Source: Pseudevernia furfuracea
Taxonomy: Eukaryota > Ascomycota > Lecanoromycetes > Lecanorales > Parmeliaceae
Reading direction: 5' to 3'
NCBI GenBank assembly: GCA_022315425.1
Contig: JAIUPT010000038.1
Span: 1,364,001 to 1,428,000, forward strand
Length of the DNA stretch: 64,000 nucleotides
Of the stretch, positions 46,362-59,646 are shown in pieces; the first letter of the stretch is position 1; each line of letters starts with the position of its first letter. The notes under the pieces were generated by a model. That model was not told where the DNA came from. It saw only the letters and a list, made by a program, of their open reading frames with translations, and did not search any database. A program made the translations under genes and the position numbers.

Positions 46362-46565
46362 TGTTATGGTCATAGCATAGCAGGGCATAGTCCTGCTCCT
46401 GCCGAAGGCTTTCACAGAAGGAAGGCTCTTGCCTTGGAGAAGGGGGAGAGGCTAGGCCATGCTGATACTAGCGTCTTCGATGTATTCCCTACAAAAGCAG
46501 CCTCGTAGCTAGAATATATGAACAAGACTTTACACATTCACAAGATTCATGCATTGAGCATTACA
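46362..46565 (+). repeat. Gypsy-2b 3' LTR
   Basis: 204 bp, TGTTATGGTCATAGC ... GAGCATTACA. Same family as 3704-3907. Followed directly by a Copia-1 leader fragment, not by a PBS, consistent with a 3' LTR. Confidence 0.9.
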
Positions 46566-47190
46566 AAAGATTTAAATTAATCTAATTTTCGTTGAAATTA
46601 TATTAAAAACAATTATTAAAAACGTATAAATCTTTTTAAAAGAGAAATTATATTCTTCTTATATTAAGTCTTCGACAAAGATTCGAATTTAAAATAATCG
46701 CTTCGATAACTATCGTCGTAAGATAAAGTCATATTCGATAATAAAATAAAGTCGAATAACGATAAAAAGAATTCGATAACTAAGCTCAGCTCTCTTCTTT
46801 AGAGAATTTATAAGATCGAAAAATTTATCTCAATAAGAAATTCTTATTATTTTAATTCTCAATAGACGTATACGCGCTCTGAGTGAAGATTTATCGATAA
46901 TTAATTAACTTTAAAATATTATTAAACGATTCAATGCTAAAGTTTAGTCTCTTAAGTCGTTATAATTAATTTGATTCTCGCGAAAGCTTCACTTATAATA
47001 AAACGATATATATCGCGAGAGAAATATTCTCGTTAAGCATATTTAACGTATCTCACGCAGAGAAGTTAATAATATTTCAGAGATCTTAATGAAATTCGAT
47101 CGTATAACGAGTTCGACGTTCGACGTTCGATTAGATTCGATATGTCGCGACTTATAATAAAGTTCTCAGTCTCTCGAATTTTAAAGACGT
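46566..47190 (-). mobile_element. Copia-1 leader and gag N-terminal fragment
   Basis: Aligns by eye with 30400-31050 of Copia-1c: first codons of gag, one 122-bp leader unit and the leader up to TTTAAAGACG. Both ends are cut by Gypsy-2 LTRs. More mutated than the other Copia-1 copies. Confidence 0.75.
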
Positions 47191-47331
47191 GTTATGTGGG
47201 CAACGATTTGCTTAACAGGCTTGCTTGGCGATTGCCAAGATTCTTGAAATTCTTATCTTAGCAGTAGATTTCAGAGTAGTATTAGTCAAGACTTTACTCA
47301 CTTACATGATTTATATGCCTTGAGCATAACA
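47191..47331 (+). repeat. Shortened Gypsy-2-type 5' LTR
   Basis: 141 bp, TGTTATGTGGGC ... GAGCATAACA. Both ends match the Gypsy-2 LTR but about 60 bp of the middle is missing. The PBS-like TAATAACAACATC (47333-47345) and a gag follow, so it is a 5' LTR. Confidence 0.7.
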
Positions 47332-49020
47332 ATAATAACAACATCAATATTCTTATTAGTATTATTCCTTGTCTGACAAGCAGATTCGATAACATTAGTT
47401 TATTATTCTTCGATAAGTATTAGTCTATAGTATCAATTTATCGTTCGTCGATAAATATTAGTCTACGACATTAAAATCTCTTTGATTATTAAGTCTTTCG
47501 CTTCGCTACTTAGTAGCTTTTAGATTTTCTTTTAAAAAATTTCGAAGTAGCTATTATTTTTACTAGAGTTATTTCTTACCGATTTTATTAACATTATATC
47601 TCGCTGAGCTCGTTACGTTACTCTACGTCAAGACGTTTCTTTTAAATTTTCGAAACTCTTTCGAATCTCGAATATCGCGAAGCAGATATCTCTTAACTCA
47701 ATTTTTTTTATTCTATAATTCTCGTTAATAGATTTGATTAATAAAGACAATTAAGCTGACTTCTTCTTTCTCACTCTCTGTCTTAAATTTAATTTTATAA
47801 AATATTTTAATTCTTACGTTTAAGCTTCAGAAATTTTTAAAAAGTAATTACGTCTACACTAGTTTTTATATCGAAGAATATCGTTCTTTTATAAAATAGA
47901 TTGTTCGAAGTAATTTTCGCTCTTCTTTTATTAGTCGAAAAATCTCAGATTTAAGTATAATACGAAAAGATCGATTTAGAATAAGATTTAACTTTATAGA
48001 AGTATCGTTCTAATCTTCGAGCTAAGCACTTGATCGAGCCGTCTTAAGAACTGTTCTTAAAAAGCTCAAAAGAGATACGAAAGCATTACGTCGATTATAA
48101 AATTCTTCTTTTACGAGATCGACGTCTTATATCTCGTCGATAATTACTTCGTCGACTATCTTAGAAAATACTAAATTCTTTATTAGAACGACTTTCGTTA
48201 ACGAGATCATTTATATTAAATCTATCGATCTCTCAAATAGAATAAATCTCAACGATTCTCAAATTTAAGCAATTATTATCACAGTAGCTTTCGTCGTAAT
48301 CGCTTAATACGTTTATAATAATTCTTCGCAGTCGAGTTCGATCGAATCGATAAAAGATCGAGACTCTTTCGAAAACGACGATGTTAATAACGAAAATAAT
48401 TCGTTATTATAACTAAAAACTAATGATATCGAATTCTTCGATTCTTCTTACGAGAATCTTATTAACTCTTTAATAATTAACGTTAATTAACACGTTTTTT
48501 ATCGTGACGTCTACGTTTTTATTAATCGTCTTAAAGATCTCGTTAGTTTAAAAATAAAGATAAGACTCGAAAAGTTCTATCTATCTATCTACGTGATAAT
48601 ATTCTTATTTAATATTTTATTAAACTTATAAAGCTAAAAAAGCGCCATTTAAGAAATATCTTCGTTAATAAATAATATAAGATTCTTATCGAGAAATTCA
48701 AGAAAAGAACTTTCGTAACACTTTAACACTTATAAATCGAATATTATATCACGAATAATGCTCGTTAAGAACGCACTTCGAGATTCTTTATTTAAAATAT
48801 GCTAAGATATACGAAGACTGCTTATATAACTTCGATTTATAATTAATTCTCTCTAATTTGAAACAATCTTGCTCTGAAATTTCGTCGAGATATTTCGAAG
48901 CCTATTATAGCTATTACACTAGATTAATTTCTTATATAATTAAATTTCAAGAAGAATATTTGATACGAGATAACTATTAAAATATAGATATGAAACACGT
49001 TGATTAATTGAAGTTCTAAG
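47332..49020 (+). pseudogene. Gypsy-2c gag remnant
   Basis: Plus-strand Gag of a Gypsy element. A frame at about 48020-48580 is nearly open (LRTVLKKLKRDTKALRRL, NEIIYIKSIDLSNRINLND). It then enters the Gag core HVFYRDVYVFINRLKDLV ... YKILIEKFKKRTFVTL, like Gypsy-2b gag. 47332-48000 is too degraded to read. Truncated at about 49020 by the old Copia; no pol follows. Confidence 0.6.
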
Positions 49021-49829
49021 TGTAGCGAGAAGTCACATACAAAATTCATATTGACTAACGTCGAACTTAAGCTTAATAATCTCGAGCGCCGAATTATTAA
49101 AGTGAAAAGAATATAAAGATTTTGATGTTTTCACACGAACGCTGCGCTGAAAATAAAAAGAAACGATTTTCAAACTTCGTCGCGCATAAAATCTTAATCG
49201 AATTAAATCGAGATTCGAGTGACAAAGATAAAGAATTAATATTCGAAAACGACTATATTAAATTAAAAAGAATTTATGATTCTTTACTTAAACTTTTCAT
49301 TTTTTGAAAAAAAGCGATTTTTTAAAAATTTTCTTTAAACATTATTTAATATATATTAAACTTTAGTTAAAACAAGATCGAAGAATATATGTGAGAATGA
49401 AGAATAATTAAAAGAAATTCTCTTAATTGTATACGATCGAGAGAACGTTAAGGAAGTTGCGAAATAAAAATAATATCTCGAGTCGAAAGTTGAGCGTTTC
49501 AGCGTTGCGTTTTTGTAAATAATAAATGTGCAGTCTCAAATTTGAAATGAGCGTAATTAATCATTATTCGAAAGAGATCTGAGTTATTGATATCGATGAA
49601 TATAATAGTCTCAGAGTGCGATAATGATATGTTACTGAAGATTATTATGTTAAGTCTGATATTAAGACTCGACGACAGTCGAATAAATTATTCGAAATAC
49701 GAGAGTCAATCGAATGTTCTCACTCGATTAATGTTTTAAATAATTAGATTAAAGTTGAGTTAATGAAAAAATGACTTTCATAAAAGTGTTATTGATATCT
49801 CTACTTTAAATCAATTGCGTCACGAAACA

Positions 49830-51504
49830 TCTCAAACTTATTTCTCGTCAAGGTCTTAATTAACTCATCAATTATTTACTTGTTAATGAGCGTATATTCG
49901 AAAATTATTATTTTATCGACGATCTTCTCTCTATAGAAATAATTAACGATTTCGATATATTTAATACGATCGTGTGAACGAGAATTCTGAATTAGCGCGA
50001 TAACGCTCTAATTGTCTTTATAAATAATAATAATCTTTAAAGTATTATTATTTAATCTCAGTGATGTGAGAAGACTACGCAATTAAATAAATTTCTTAAT
50101 AATCTAAGTTTATTTAATATATTCGATCTTATAAATCGATAAGATAACGATCGCTTAACGCTTCGAAGATCAATTAATAACGTTATTATCGACGTTGAAT
50201 ATATACTTAAAGATAAATCGACGAATTATAATATTCTTGACTTAATTAAAATTAATATAATTTATAAGATTAAAGAGAGTCTCTCGAAAAGTAAGTTAAA
50301 GATTAATAATATCTTTAAGATATTAAAAGATACGCTTAACGATTTCTTAATACTTCTTAATAAGATTATAAGTATAACGATTAATTATCGAGACAGCGTA
50401 AACTATATCGAGTCGAATTTTTAACATAATATATATTAATAAGTCAACGACGAACTAATATCGTAATTTGTTTTTAAGCGTGACTTAATAATTATTCTTT
50501 ATGGAGATTAATTTAATTGATATCTTTATAAAAATCGATATTAATTTAATTTTTTATATATTATTGTCACGAAGCACTCGCTTTACGTACTTTACTTATC
50601 TTAAACGAATCGTTCTCTTTATGCGATCGCGAATAATTATTATACTTAAATAATAGATATAAGTATCAAAATCCGTTATATAAAACTTGATATTAAGAAT
50701 ATTCTTGACTCGTTAAATGTTCGCACGATTAAAATTAATAATTAGAACGTCGTTCACATAGAGAGTAACGATAATATCGATACGAAAATTCGAGAACACG
50801 TTATAATTAATATCGATTAAAAAAAGATTTTAATTCTTTATGAATTTAACGAAGATATTATATTATATTTTAAGAGATTGTTTTAGATCGTAAAAAACTT
50901 TCTTTAATTTATATATCTTATTTAAGTACTTCTTCGACTTAAATTTAATAAGCTATTATATATAAATCGTCTTTTTAATTATCTTATATAAGAAGATAGT
51001 TTTGACGTTTATTTGTTTAAGATCTTAATTTAGAATTATAGCGAAAACAAATAAAGTTTTATAATTTATAAGCTTAATTATTAAGATAAACGTCTCGTTA
51101 TAATTTAAGTCTTCTCGTTAAGAGCATTTAAGTATTATTTAATATATCTTATAACGAGTGATTTCTCTCTTAAGATCTCGCTTTAAAATAAACACTCACT
51201 TGTCTTTTAACGACTTGCGATTCTTCGAATAATTAATAAGATCTTAAAATTTATTTTTTATTAACAAGTCGAGTTTATTTTTAATCGCTTTCGTTCACTT
51301 CTCATTATTCGAGTTACTATCTTTAATGACCTTCTTATAATTTTTAGACTTATAAGATTCTCGAGCAATTAATACGAGCAGCGCAATTAAATTCGAGAAT
51401 AAGTCGCGATTTTTTAGATACGAGTGATTTCGTAATAAGATCGTTAAAGTGTCTTTTATCTCGATATTGAATAAAGAAGAGATTAATTTATTCGACGTTA
51501 ACAC
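49830..51504 (-). pseudogene. Copia-2 RT and RNase H remnant
   Basis: RT N-terminus at 51295-51504 reads ARESYKSKNYKKVIKDSNSNNEK, the standard Copia start of RT. The catalytic box near 50740 reads LYVNDVLIIN, with YVND for YVDD. RNase H aligns with the Copia-1 region at 6450-6900. Many stops, no intact frame. Confidence 0.75.
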
Positions 51505-51583
51505 TTATAATGATGATAATAGTAATAATGTTAAATTATTCGACGTTAACACTAATGATAATGATAATGATAACGTCTATAAT
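51488..51583. repeat. 48-bp tandem repeat
   Basis: TTATTCGACGTTAACAC begins at 51488 and again at 51536, each followed by an AATGATGATAATG-type run. Lies in the Copia-2 linker before RT. Confidence 0.6.
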
Positions 51584-51639
51584 ATTGAAATCACTGACGT
51601 TGATGCTGATGCTTTAGAGCCTAGCTTATCTTAGTTAAT

Positions 51640-53146
51640 CGATATTATAATGAGTATAAATTCTTTCGTAGATTAAGACGACGATATAAATAATAATAAC
51701 GACGATAATGTTTCTCTCTCTGCGAGAGAATTTAATAATTTTAATTACTTAACACGCAGAAAGTTAGAGAATATCTTGTTTCAAATAATCTTAAAAGTTC
51801 GATAGATCTTATGGTTATCGAGCAATATTTTATAAATGTGATCATTTTTATAATTAATAAGGCGAGTAGAGACGTTAAAAATGATATAACTTTGATTTAT
51901 TACTTAATTAATGACAGACTTACGAGCAATATATTAATTATAGAATCTTAGAGAACAAAGACGTTTTAAATTTGACTTATAATTAGTCTCAGCTTTATAG
52001 AGAATTAACTTTCGAATTTAAGTGAAACGTCGATTACGTAAATAATTAATAATTAAGAGCAATTACGATTAAAATTATATATTAAGATCTGTCTTTTATA
52101 TCATAATAAATACTTATATAATTCTTAAGATTTTAATTAAGTTATTTAGACGTTTCATTTTATTAAGGGTTTTAAAGATCGTTGATTTTTATAAAATATC
52201 GTTGTCATCGCGAAAGCGATTAAAGACGTGATTATTATATTCATTATCTTAGTTCGTTTTAAGTTTATAATATCGAAAGTCGTCTCGCTTATTACGTATA
52301 AGATAACGACGAAAGATTTTAAAGATCTTATTCTTAATGCGAAGAAGTTCGACTTTAAAGAGCTTAATATAATTATTCATAAAAAAGTAATGAAGTACTT
52401 GAACTCGTCTTTGATTTCTTTTATTTGATTAATATCGTTATAAATCAAGTTCAGACGACGTCTCTCGAAGCGAATATGCGACGTATATTTTATTTATTAC
52501 ATTTTCTTAATAACATAAAATACGTAAAGAGCTTTATCGACTATCTTCTTAAAGAGATCGATATTATATCTAACAAGTTATTAAATATTGTTAAAGTAAT
52601 CTAGACAGCGATGATAATAAGTTATACTCTCGAGATTTGACTTTCGCTTTTTAATAAATCCCGCAATATTATAATTCGAGATTTTAAAGTTCGAAAGAAT
52701 AGAGCGAGAGCGAGAGCGCGAGCGAATAATATCGTATAATATATTCGAGTTAGAGTTAGATTCGCAACTTGTTGCGAAATTAATAGTGATGTCTAATTCA
52801 TAGTTAACACTTCGAAGACGTTTTATCGAGACGGGCGAGACAATTAATTTGTTAATTGAGTTGATAATGACAAAAGCACGAGATCTTAATTTTCGAATCT
52901 ACTTTGATACGAGAATCGATATCGTTGATTTCGAACGTTATCGTCTTAAGGGGTTCTCTCATATATTAAATCGAAAGATATCGTTATTCATTAGTTAGAC
53001 GATGATGTCGCGAATATCTATTTTAATATTACTCTTCATTATTTTGATAGAATAGCTCGAGCGCATTAACTTATCTTAAAAAATAAGATTTATAAACAAA
53101 TTAAAAATGTGAAGAACGTCGTCGAGAATTAATAAACGACACTTAT
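51640..53146 (+). pseudogene. Unidentified gag/protease-like remnant
   Basis: Plus strand. 51760-51960 reads KVREYLVSNNLKSSIDLMVI and KNDITLIYYLINDRLTSNIL. 52228-52428 is open (FKFIISKVVSLITYKITTKD). 52671-53000 is almost free of stops and has an Arg-Glu repeat (ERERERER, from GAGCGA repeats at 52702-52726). ARDLNFRIYFDTRIDIVDFERY follows, where DTR may be a mutated DTG protease site. I infer the Gag to protease part of an LTR element. Its family was not recognised. Confidence 0.4.
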
Positions 53147-53268
53147 TGTCAAAAATAGGTGGTAGGACACTTAGTTGTTAACTATAGAATGCTACGAGAG
53201 TAAAGAGCGACTATGAGGATGCGCCTTAGCGCATCACGTGACCATGTCACGTGACCCGAATTTTGACA
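53147..53268 (-). repeat. Copia-1d 3' LTR (122 bp)
   Basis: TGTCAAAAATAGG ... TTTTGACA, two TCACGTGAC units. Confidence 0.9.
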
Positions 53269-53277
53269 CTCCCCTTC
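53269..53277 (-). other. Polypurine tract of Copia-1d
   Basis: Minus strand GAAGGGGAG next to the 3' LTR. Confidence 0.75.
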
Positions 53278-53659
53278 GCTCGCATACTCAAAAATGCGAA
53301 AACACGATTTTCGCACTTCGCGACGCAAAAAACCCCAATCGGGTTAGCGCGAAGTCCGGTTCACAAAAGTGAAGAAACCAAGTTCTGAAAACGACTATGT
53401 CAAATTCGAATCAAGTTCTGAAAACGACTATATCAAATTCGAAGACATGTAAAAATCCGTTCTGATTCTTTATACAAAACTTCCATTTTTCGAAAAAAGG
53501 CGGTTTTTTGAAAGTTTTCTTTGAAATAGACCTAATGCACATTCAATTTCTATCAAAACGAGGTCGATGAATACATGAGAGGGTGAAACAAGAAGCAGTG
53601 AAAGAAAACTAAAGATCTGACGTTCACAGACAAGGTGAATAGCGTTACTTCTTTGAAAC

Positions 53660-56600
53660 TGACGACTTCAGATTAGAAGTAAGAGCGCTGAGGGTTAGTC
53701 TTTGACGCTGAGAGGATGTTTTGAGGCTGATTTCACCTCAAGAGCATCGCGAAAGATAACGAATTTGTCGAGGCAGAGGGCTTTAATGAGATCGTCGATT
53801 ATTTGTTTATTCGTGAATACGAATTGCATGTTCACGGTGCCGTTATTGACTTTTTCACGCACGAAATGATGAGCGATGTCAATGTGCTTAATGCGAGCAT
53901 GAAACTAAGCGTTCTTGACGAGGGCAATTGCGCTCTAATTGTCGTCGAAGATTATAATGATCTTCGAATTAGAGTCTCGGGGCCGCAGGAGTTGATTGAG
54001 AAGAGTTTTTAATCAAATAACTTCTTTGATAATTAACGTTTGATCGATATACTCGACTTCGCAAGTGAATAACGCGACGATGACTTGACGCTTTAATAAT
54101 CAGCTGATGACGTCGCTATCGACGTTGAATAGGTAGTCGAAGATAGATCTCCGAGTCGAGTCGTCAGCCCAATCGGAATCGATGTACTCGATGAGGGCTT
54201 GAAGGGATTCTTTATACACGAGTTCGTAGTGCACCGTGCCTCTAAGGTATCGAAAGATTCGAATCACTATATTTCAGTGTGTCTGAGTCGGATTAACTGA
54301 ATAGCGGCTGACAAGAGAGACAGCATAGGCGATATCAGAACGAGTTTTTAACATGATATATATGAGGGATTCCACGACGAATTAATAATCCTCGCATAGC
54401 TTTCTCGAGGCAATATAGCTCTCTTTCGCAGATTGTAGCTTGCGACTGATTTTTAGAGACGTGAAGACTGAATTAAGACTTCAGTAGTTGAAATGCTTTA
54501 AGAAACGAGTGACATAGACTGCTTGTCTCAGACGAAGAATGTCGACGACACGGTTTCTTTTAACGATTATGTCTAAATAATAAACGTAAGATTTCAAGTC
54601 GAACATGTGAAACTTGTCATTAAGGGCCTTTTTGATGCGCTGAATGTCGATTTTGTTAAGATCGATGATTAATATATCGTTCATATAGAGGGCTATAGTA
54701 ATGTTCTTCTTGACGTTCATAAAGACACTCTCGTTCGATTCGATAGATATTAATTCGAGTTTCTTTATGTACTTCGAGAAGTGCTGATATCAAATTCTGA
54801 GAAATTGCTTAAGTTCATAGAGAGTCTTATTTAACTTGTAAACTTTGATATCGTCCTTGCTGAAATCATCGAACTGTCGCACATAAATCGTCTCTTGAAC
54901 GTTATCGTAGAGAAAGACGATTTTGACGTTTATTTGTTTCACGTTTCAGTTTAGGGCCGCTGTTAGAGCAAAGATCGCCTTATAACTCATAAGCTTGATC
55001 ACTGAGACGAACGTGTTATGATAATCACGATCCTTCTGTTATTCGAAATCTCGAATCACTCAGCGAGTCTTATAGCGAGTGACTTTCTCAGCGAGGTCTC
55101 GCTTCACGATATAGACTCAGCGACCTCTTAGAATATAAGCATCTAAAGACGTCTGAATCAGACATCAAGTATTATTGTTCATGAGAGATTTGTATTCGTC
55201 TTACATGGCGAGCTCTTAGTGCATACGAGAGAGTTAATTGAAAATGATCTGTTGATAGATCGTCGGCTCGAAAATATTCGACTTATTAACATGATTCGTT
55301 AGTAACGCAAAGGTTACGAATGTTCTCGAGAGAGAGTCAAATGATAGATCTCGTAGATTCGAAATCGTAGTGTCGAAATGATCAAGGAGTACCCTTTGAA
55401 TCGCACTTAGCTCGGGGTCTTCGCGAACCATTTCGACGACAGTGAGGGAACGAGTTATTCTTTCGATAGCTGATAATGTAGCAATTAATCGAGAGACTCG
55501 CGCGAACGCGATCGATAATACGACTCGTGCGAGAGACGAGGGCTTTGATGTAGACGTCTACTTTTCAGCTGATCATGAGAAATTTGATCTTGATCTATTT
55601 ATTGCAGATACAGATGCAGTCGTTGAGGGCTTCATAATGAGAATAATGTCTTTCGAAATGTTAATAATACGCTATTCATCAAGTGCCTCCTCTATAGCGA
55701 ATGTTAATATATGAAGACGTTGTCGCTTGATCGAGAACTTATGAGCGTTCGTTTTTTCTTCGAGATTCACAATTAAGAAACGCTTCTCAACGAAGTGAAC
55801 ATTATTAACTCGAATAATCTTCTTCTTGATGAGATTATATAGACGAAAAATGAACTTCTCTTCATATCTCAGAAGGACACACTTTTCGCTTTTATTCACG
55901 AGTTTCTTTTGAATACGCTTCAACGTATAGACGATGAAATCAATCGTTCGCAGATGAGATAAAATAAGCTTTCGATAATGAAAAGTCTTAAATGACGTTA
56001 TAATGATTCGAACGTTGGAGGATCGCAACATCAAATAATTGATAATGATCACGATTTTAGATTAGAAAGACTTGTTGAGCTGAGAACTTAACAGTATAAA
56101 ATACATTTTATATAGTAAGATCTGCTCAAAACGTTTGATCGTCTCGTTCATTTCGAGATTCTCAGATATAGTTAACTTCTATCTAATTTCGCACTGAAGG
56201 AGATAATTCAAGAAGGTCTTAAACATATACTCTCTCTTATTGTCGAGGCGAATACGATAGATCTTATAGTCTCGTGACTCTAGAAAGACTTTAAAACGTA
56301 AGAATATAATAAACGTTTCACTCTTATGACGAATATAGTACACTTTAAAGTAAAAGATGAAATCATTCTTAAATGTCACAAAGTATCTATAGTTATTAAA
56401 TTTAGTAGAGGACAGAGACTCTACGAGATTACTATAAACAAATTCGTCAGACTGCGTTTCTGACTCTGTGAGACTATCATAAGAGATAGTCTTTTAACGT
56501 CCCATGACATAGCATTCGCAGATATACTTCTTCGCAATGTTCTTGATGAAGTTCACCTCAACGATCATATTTAAGAGCTTATTTAGATTGTTCTAACTCA

Positions 56601-58765
56601 AATAACTTATACGAGCATATTAGAGTTGATGAATAAAATTCGAGAGCACACTATAGACGATTAAAGCACTATTTCGACTCTGTCAGAGATTCAAAAAGAA
56701 GAGATCACGATTACGAGTATCGATAAGCTTCAGATCGTTTTTAATAAGAGTGTATTTTATCTTATGAAAGAAGACAGCGATATCGAAGTTTAGAAGTTTA
56801 TCGATCGAGAGAAGATTGACGTTCATATCGAGCACATATAAGACATTTCGTAAAGTGACTATCACACACTCTTCTTTAATCACACAGTCGAGACTAATAA
56901 TGTTATAGTCTTAAGACTACACTTCGCTCCCCTCGATACCCTTGATCGATCGAGAGTAAATCTTTTTGTAGATAATAAACATCGAACGATTCGCGAAAGA
57001 ATAACGAGAGCAGTCTGAATCTACGACGACTCGAATAAGAAGATTCACGAAATTCGCAGTCATGAGACTATATTCGAGAGCTTTCGTGACGATCAGATTG
57101 ATAACTTAATCATCAGCCGCATCGAGAATATTAAAGTCGTTCGAGTTGACATTCGAATAGTATATAATGAAGTTCAGTTCCTTCAAAAAGATATAATTGA
57201 CATTAAGATAATCGTTCTTCTCTAAAGCAGAGACATTAAAAGACGTCTCTTCGATGCGCTTACGCTTATTACTTAAGAATTTATTCTCGAAGTTAAAGAT
57301 CTTTATCTTCTTCTTCTTTTTCTCTTTCGTTATGAATTTCTCAGACTTGAGATAAGAAAACTTGATTCAGCATTTAATAAAGAAATATCTGAATTTGCGA
57401 TTAGCTATCTTACACGAAGAACAGATCTTACGATTGATATTAGAGTCGTCGAGGTTGTTGAAAGCAGCTTGTTTATCTTTGTTCTTATCGTTACGAGCGA
57501 TATATATGATTAGTTCTTCTTCTTTGAAGAAGATTCTAACTTCTTCGTTCACGACGATCACGATAATCTCTTAAAACTTGACGAACTTGTTCTTAAAGAG
57601 ATCATAATTTTGAGTGTAACTTGACTCGAACATGTCGTAAGAGTCGTCAAGTCTCATAAGAAAAATTAGAATTCGTAGAGACTTCGAAATGACGAGGGAT
57701 TTATAAAGACTGATAATGTCGAAGATGATCTTACGAAAGTTCTTTTCATATTAACGAACTCCCTCTTCTTCAAGAGTGAGATCGAATATTCGACGCATTA
57801 ATTCTCTATAGAGATTCGTGCTCTTAGACTAATAGTTCTTGATTAGAACATCGAGCATAATCTGAGAATCTTTATCGTCGAATTCGACTTCGACGAGTTC
57901 GCGATCGTTATTCTCAAGACGATAAAAGATAGCGATGTAGATTCTATAACTAATAATCGTATTAAAGAGAACAAGATTGTTAAGCATCAATCAATTGTTG
58001 ATATTCTGCTTTCATCGACGATATCTCAGATTGAACTTTAAAATGATAATGAAGTTTAGAGGAAAAGCGCTTTCCTCTTCGAGAGGGTCAGCCGCTGAAA
58101 CTACTAGAGTTGACATGTTTCTTACGACGCCTTATGCGCTTGATTCTCCGTCGATTATAGATGTTAAGAATTACTGAGAAGGTTTCTAAGAACGACACGT
58201 ACGATATAAATAATAACGACGATAATGTTCAAACGAAAGACTTAGCTTAAGAGATAACTGAGACGATAGAGAATAAAGATCTTAAAGTCGAAGAAGTCGA
58301 AGTCGAAGAAGTAAAATTCAGAGAACTTTTGACACGAAGATCGAATAACTTAGTGTCACTTAAAACACTAAGAGTGTCTTCGTTGACTTCGAATTGAAAG
58401 TCGATACTACTAACGTTCGCGAAAGCAGTGAGAGTGAAATAGATACTCTGATCTCCGTCAGAGTTCTCGAGAGTCTTATCGATATCTAACAACTTTTGTT
58501 ATTAATCTTCGAGTTCTTACACGAGAAATAAAAAGTGCTTATGCTTAAATCTTCGATAGATACGAACGATATTATTGAGATAAAAGATACTTAGAGATAA
58601 GAAAGATTTGAATTGATCTAATTTTCGCTGAGACTATATCGAAGACAATTACTAAAGACGTATAGATCTTCGAAGGGGAATAACGTTCTTCTTATACTAA
58701 GTCTTCGACAGAAACTCGAATTTAAAATAGTCGCTTCGATGACTGTCGTCGTGAAATGAAGTCAT
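53660..58765 (-). pseudogene. Copia-1d gag-pol polyprotein remnant
   Basis: ATG at 58765 in the same MTSS context as Copia-1b. Gag runs to about 57420 and a Cys knuckle lies at 57367-57420 (ICSSCKIANRKFRYFFIKC). Protease is at about 56930-57150 and gag-pre-integrase at 56683-56883. Integrase is at 55672-56580 (RLDNKREYM, with later NLIKKKIIRVNN). RT is at about 54400-55430, and 54481-54720 keeps LYMNDILIID (YVDD to YMND) plus the region that Copia-1b has lost. RNase H is at about 53700-54350. Less mutated than Copia-2 but without an intact frame. Confidence 0.85.
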
Positions 58766-58807
58766 ATTCGACGATAGAATAAAGTCGAATAACGATAAAA
58801 AGAATTC

Positions 58808-59051
58808 GATGACTGAGCCCCAGCCCTCTTCTTCAGAGGACTTATAAGATCGAAAGATCTATCTCAACAAGAAATCCTTGTTGTTTTGACTCTCAATAGG
58901 CGTATACGCGCTCTGAGTGAAGATTTATCGATGACTGAGTCTCAGCTCTCTTCTTCAGAGAACTTATAAGATCGAAAGATCTATCTCAATAAGAAATCCT
59001 TGTTATTTTGACTCTCAATAGACGTATACGCGCTCTGAGTAGAGATTTGTC
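58808..59051. repeat. 122-bp tandem duplication in the Copia-1d leader
   Basis: Two copies at 58808-58929 and 58930-59051, homologous to 12568-12811. Confidence 0.85.
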
Positions 59052-59512
59052 GATAACTAATCAACTCTAAAGTGTGATCAGACGATTTGATGCTAAAGTC
59101 CAGCCTCTTAGATCGTTATAATTGATTCGATTCACGTAAACGCTTTATCAGCGCTGAAGCGACATATATCGCGAGAGAAATATTCTCGTTGAGCGTGTTT
59201 AACGTGTCTCACGCAGAGAAGCTAACAATGTTTCAGAGATCTTAATGAAATTCGATCGCACGGTCGTATGACGAGTTCGACGTTCGACGTTCGATTAGAT
59301 TCGATATGCCGAGAGTCGATTTGCGGTAGAACTCCCAGCCCCTCGAATTTCAAAGACGATCATTTTATAGAGGGCAATGCCCATCTCAAGAAGATTAAAA
59401 AACAGAGTCTCATAGCTGTCGCGACGTTCATTGCGATAAACTCGTGATGCTTAGAGGTCACTGTGGCTCTGATAGGCATAGGATATAAGTGAAACAGTCG
59501 CCGAGCAAGCCC

Positions 59513-59524
59513 GGGCTCATAACC
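59513..59524 (-). other. Half-tRNA-iMet primer-binding site, Copia-1d
   Basis: GGGCTCATAACC on the plus strand, adjacent to the 5' LTR, identical to the initiator tRNA-Met anticodon arm. Confidence 0.8.
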
Positions 59525-59646
59525 TGTCAAGAATAGGTGATAGAACACTTAGTTGTTAACTATAGAATGCTACGAGAGTAAAGAGCGACTATGAGGATGC
59601 GCCTTAGCGCATCACGTGACCATGTCACGTGACCCGAATTTTGACA
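59525..59646 (-). repeat. Copia-1d 5' LTR (122 bp)
   Basis: TGTCAAGAATAGG ... TTTTGACA, two TCACGTGAC units. Followed directly by internal Copia-1 sequence of another copy. Confidence 0.9.

Larger units (their letters stand above)
38625..46565 (+). mobile_element. Gypsy-2b, chromodomain Ty3/Gypsy, with two insertions
   Basis: Plus-strand gag, PR, RT, RNase H, integrase and chromodomain ending in a 3' LTR of the Gypsy-2 family (46362-46565). It is interrupted by solo LTR F (41580-41784) and by an unidentified 1.36-kb insertion (44329-45685), and reading continues across both. It lacks its own 5' LTR. Very heavily mutated. Confidence 0.8.
49020..51640 (-). mobile_element. Copia-2, old diverged relative of Copia-1
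   Basis: Minus-strand fragment: a decayed LTR/3' end near 49020-49130, 3' region 49131-49800 (aligns with 7040-7300), RNase H about 49830-50300, RT about 50500-51400. It is more AT-rich and diverged than any Copia-1 copy. The integrase, protease and gag side is missing, replaced at about 51640 by a plus-strand remnant. Confidence 0.75.
53147..59646 (-). mobile_element. Copia-1d, near full-length
   Basis: 6,500 bp with two 122-bp LTRs (53147-53268, 59525-59646), polypurine tract 53269-53277 and PBS 59513-59524. Flanks differ (CTTAT left, GATCG right), so it is a recombinant rather than a simple insertion. About 300 bp of the 3' region is deleted near 53600, and a 34-bp stretch is duplicated at 53385-53445. 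Confidence 0.9.
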
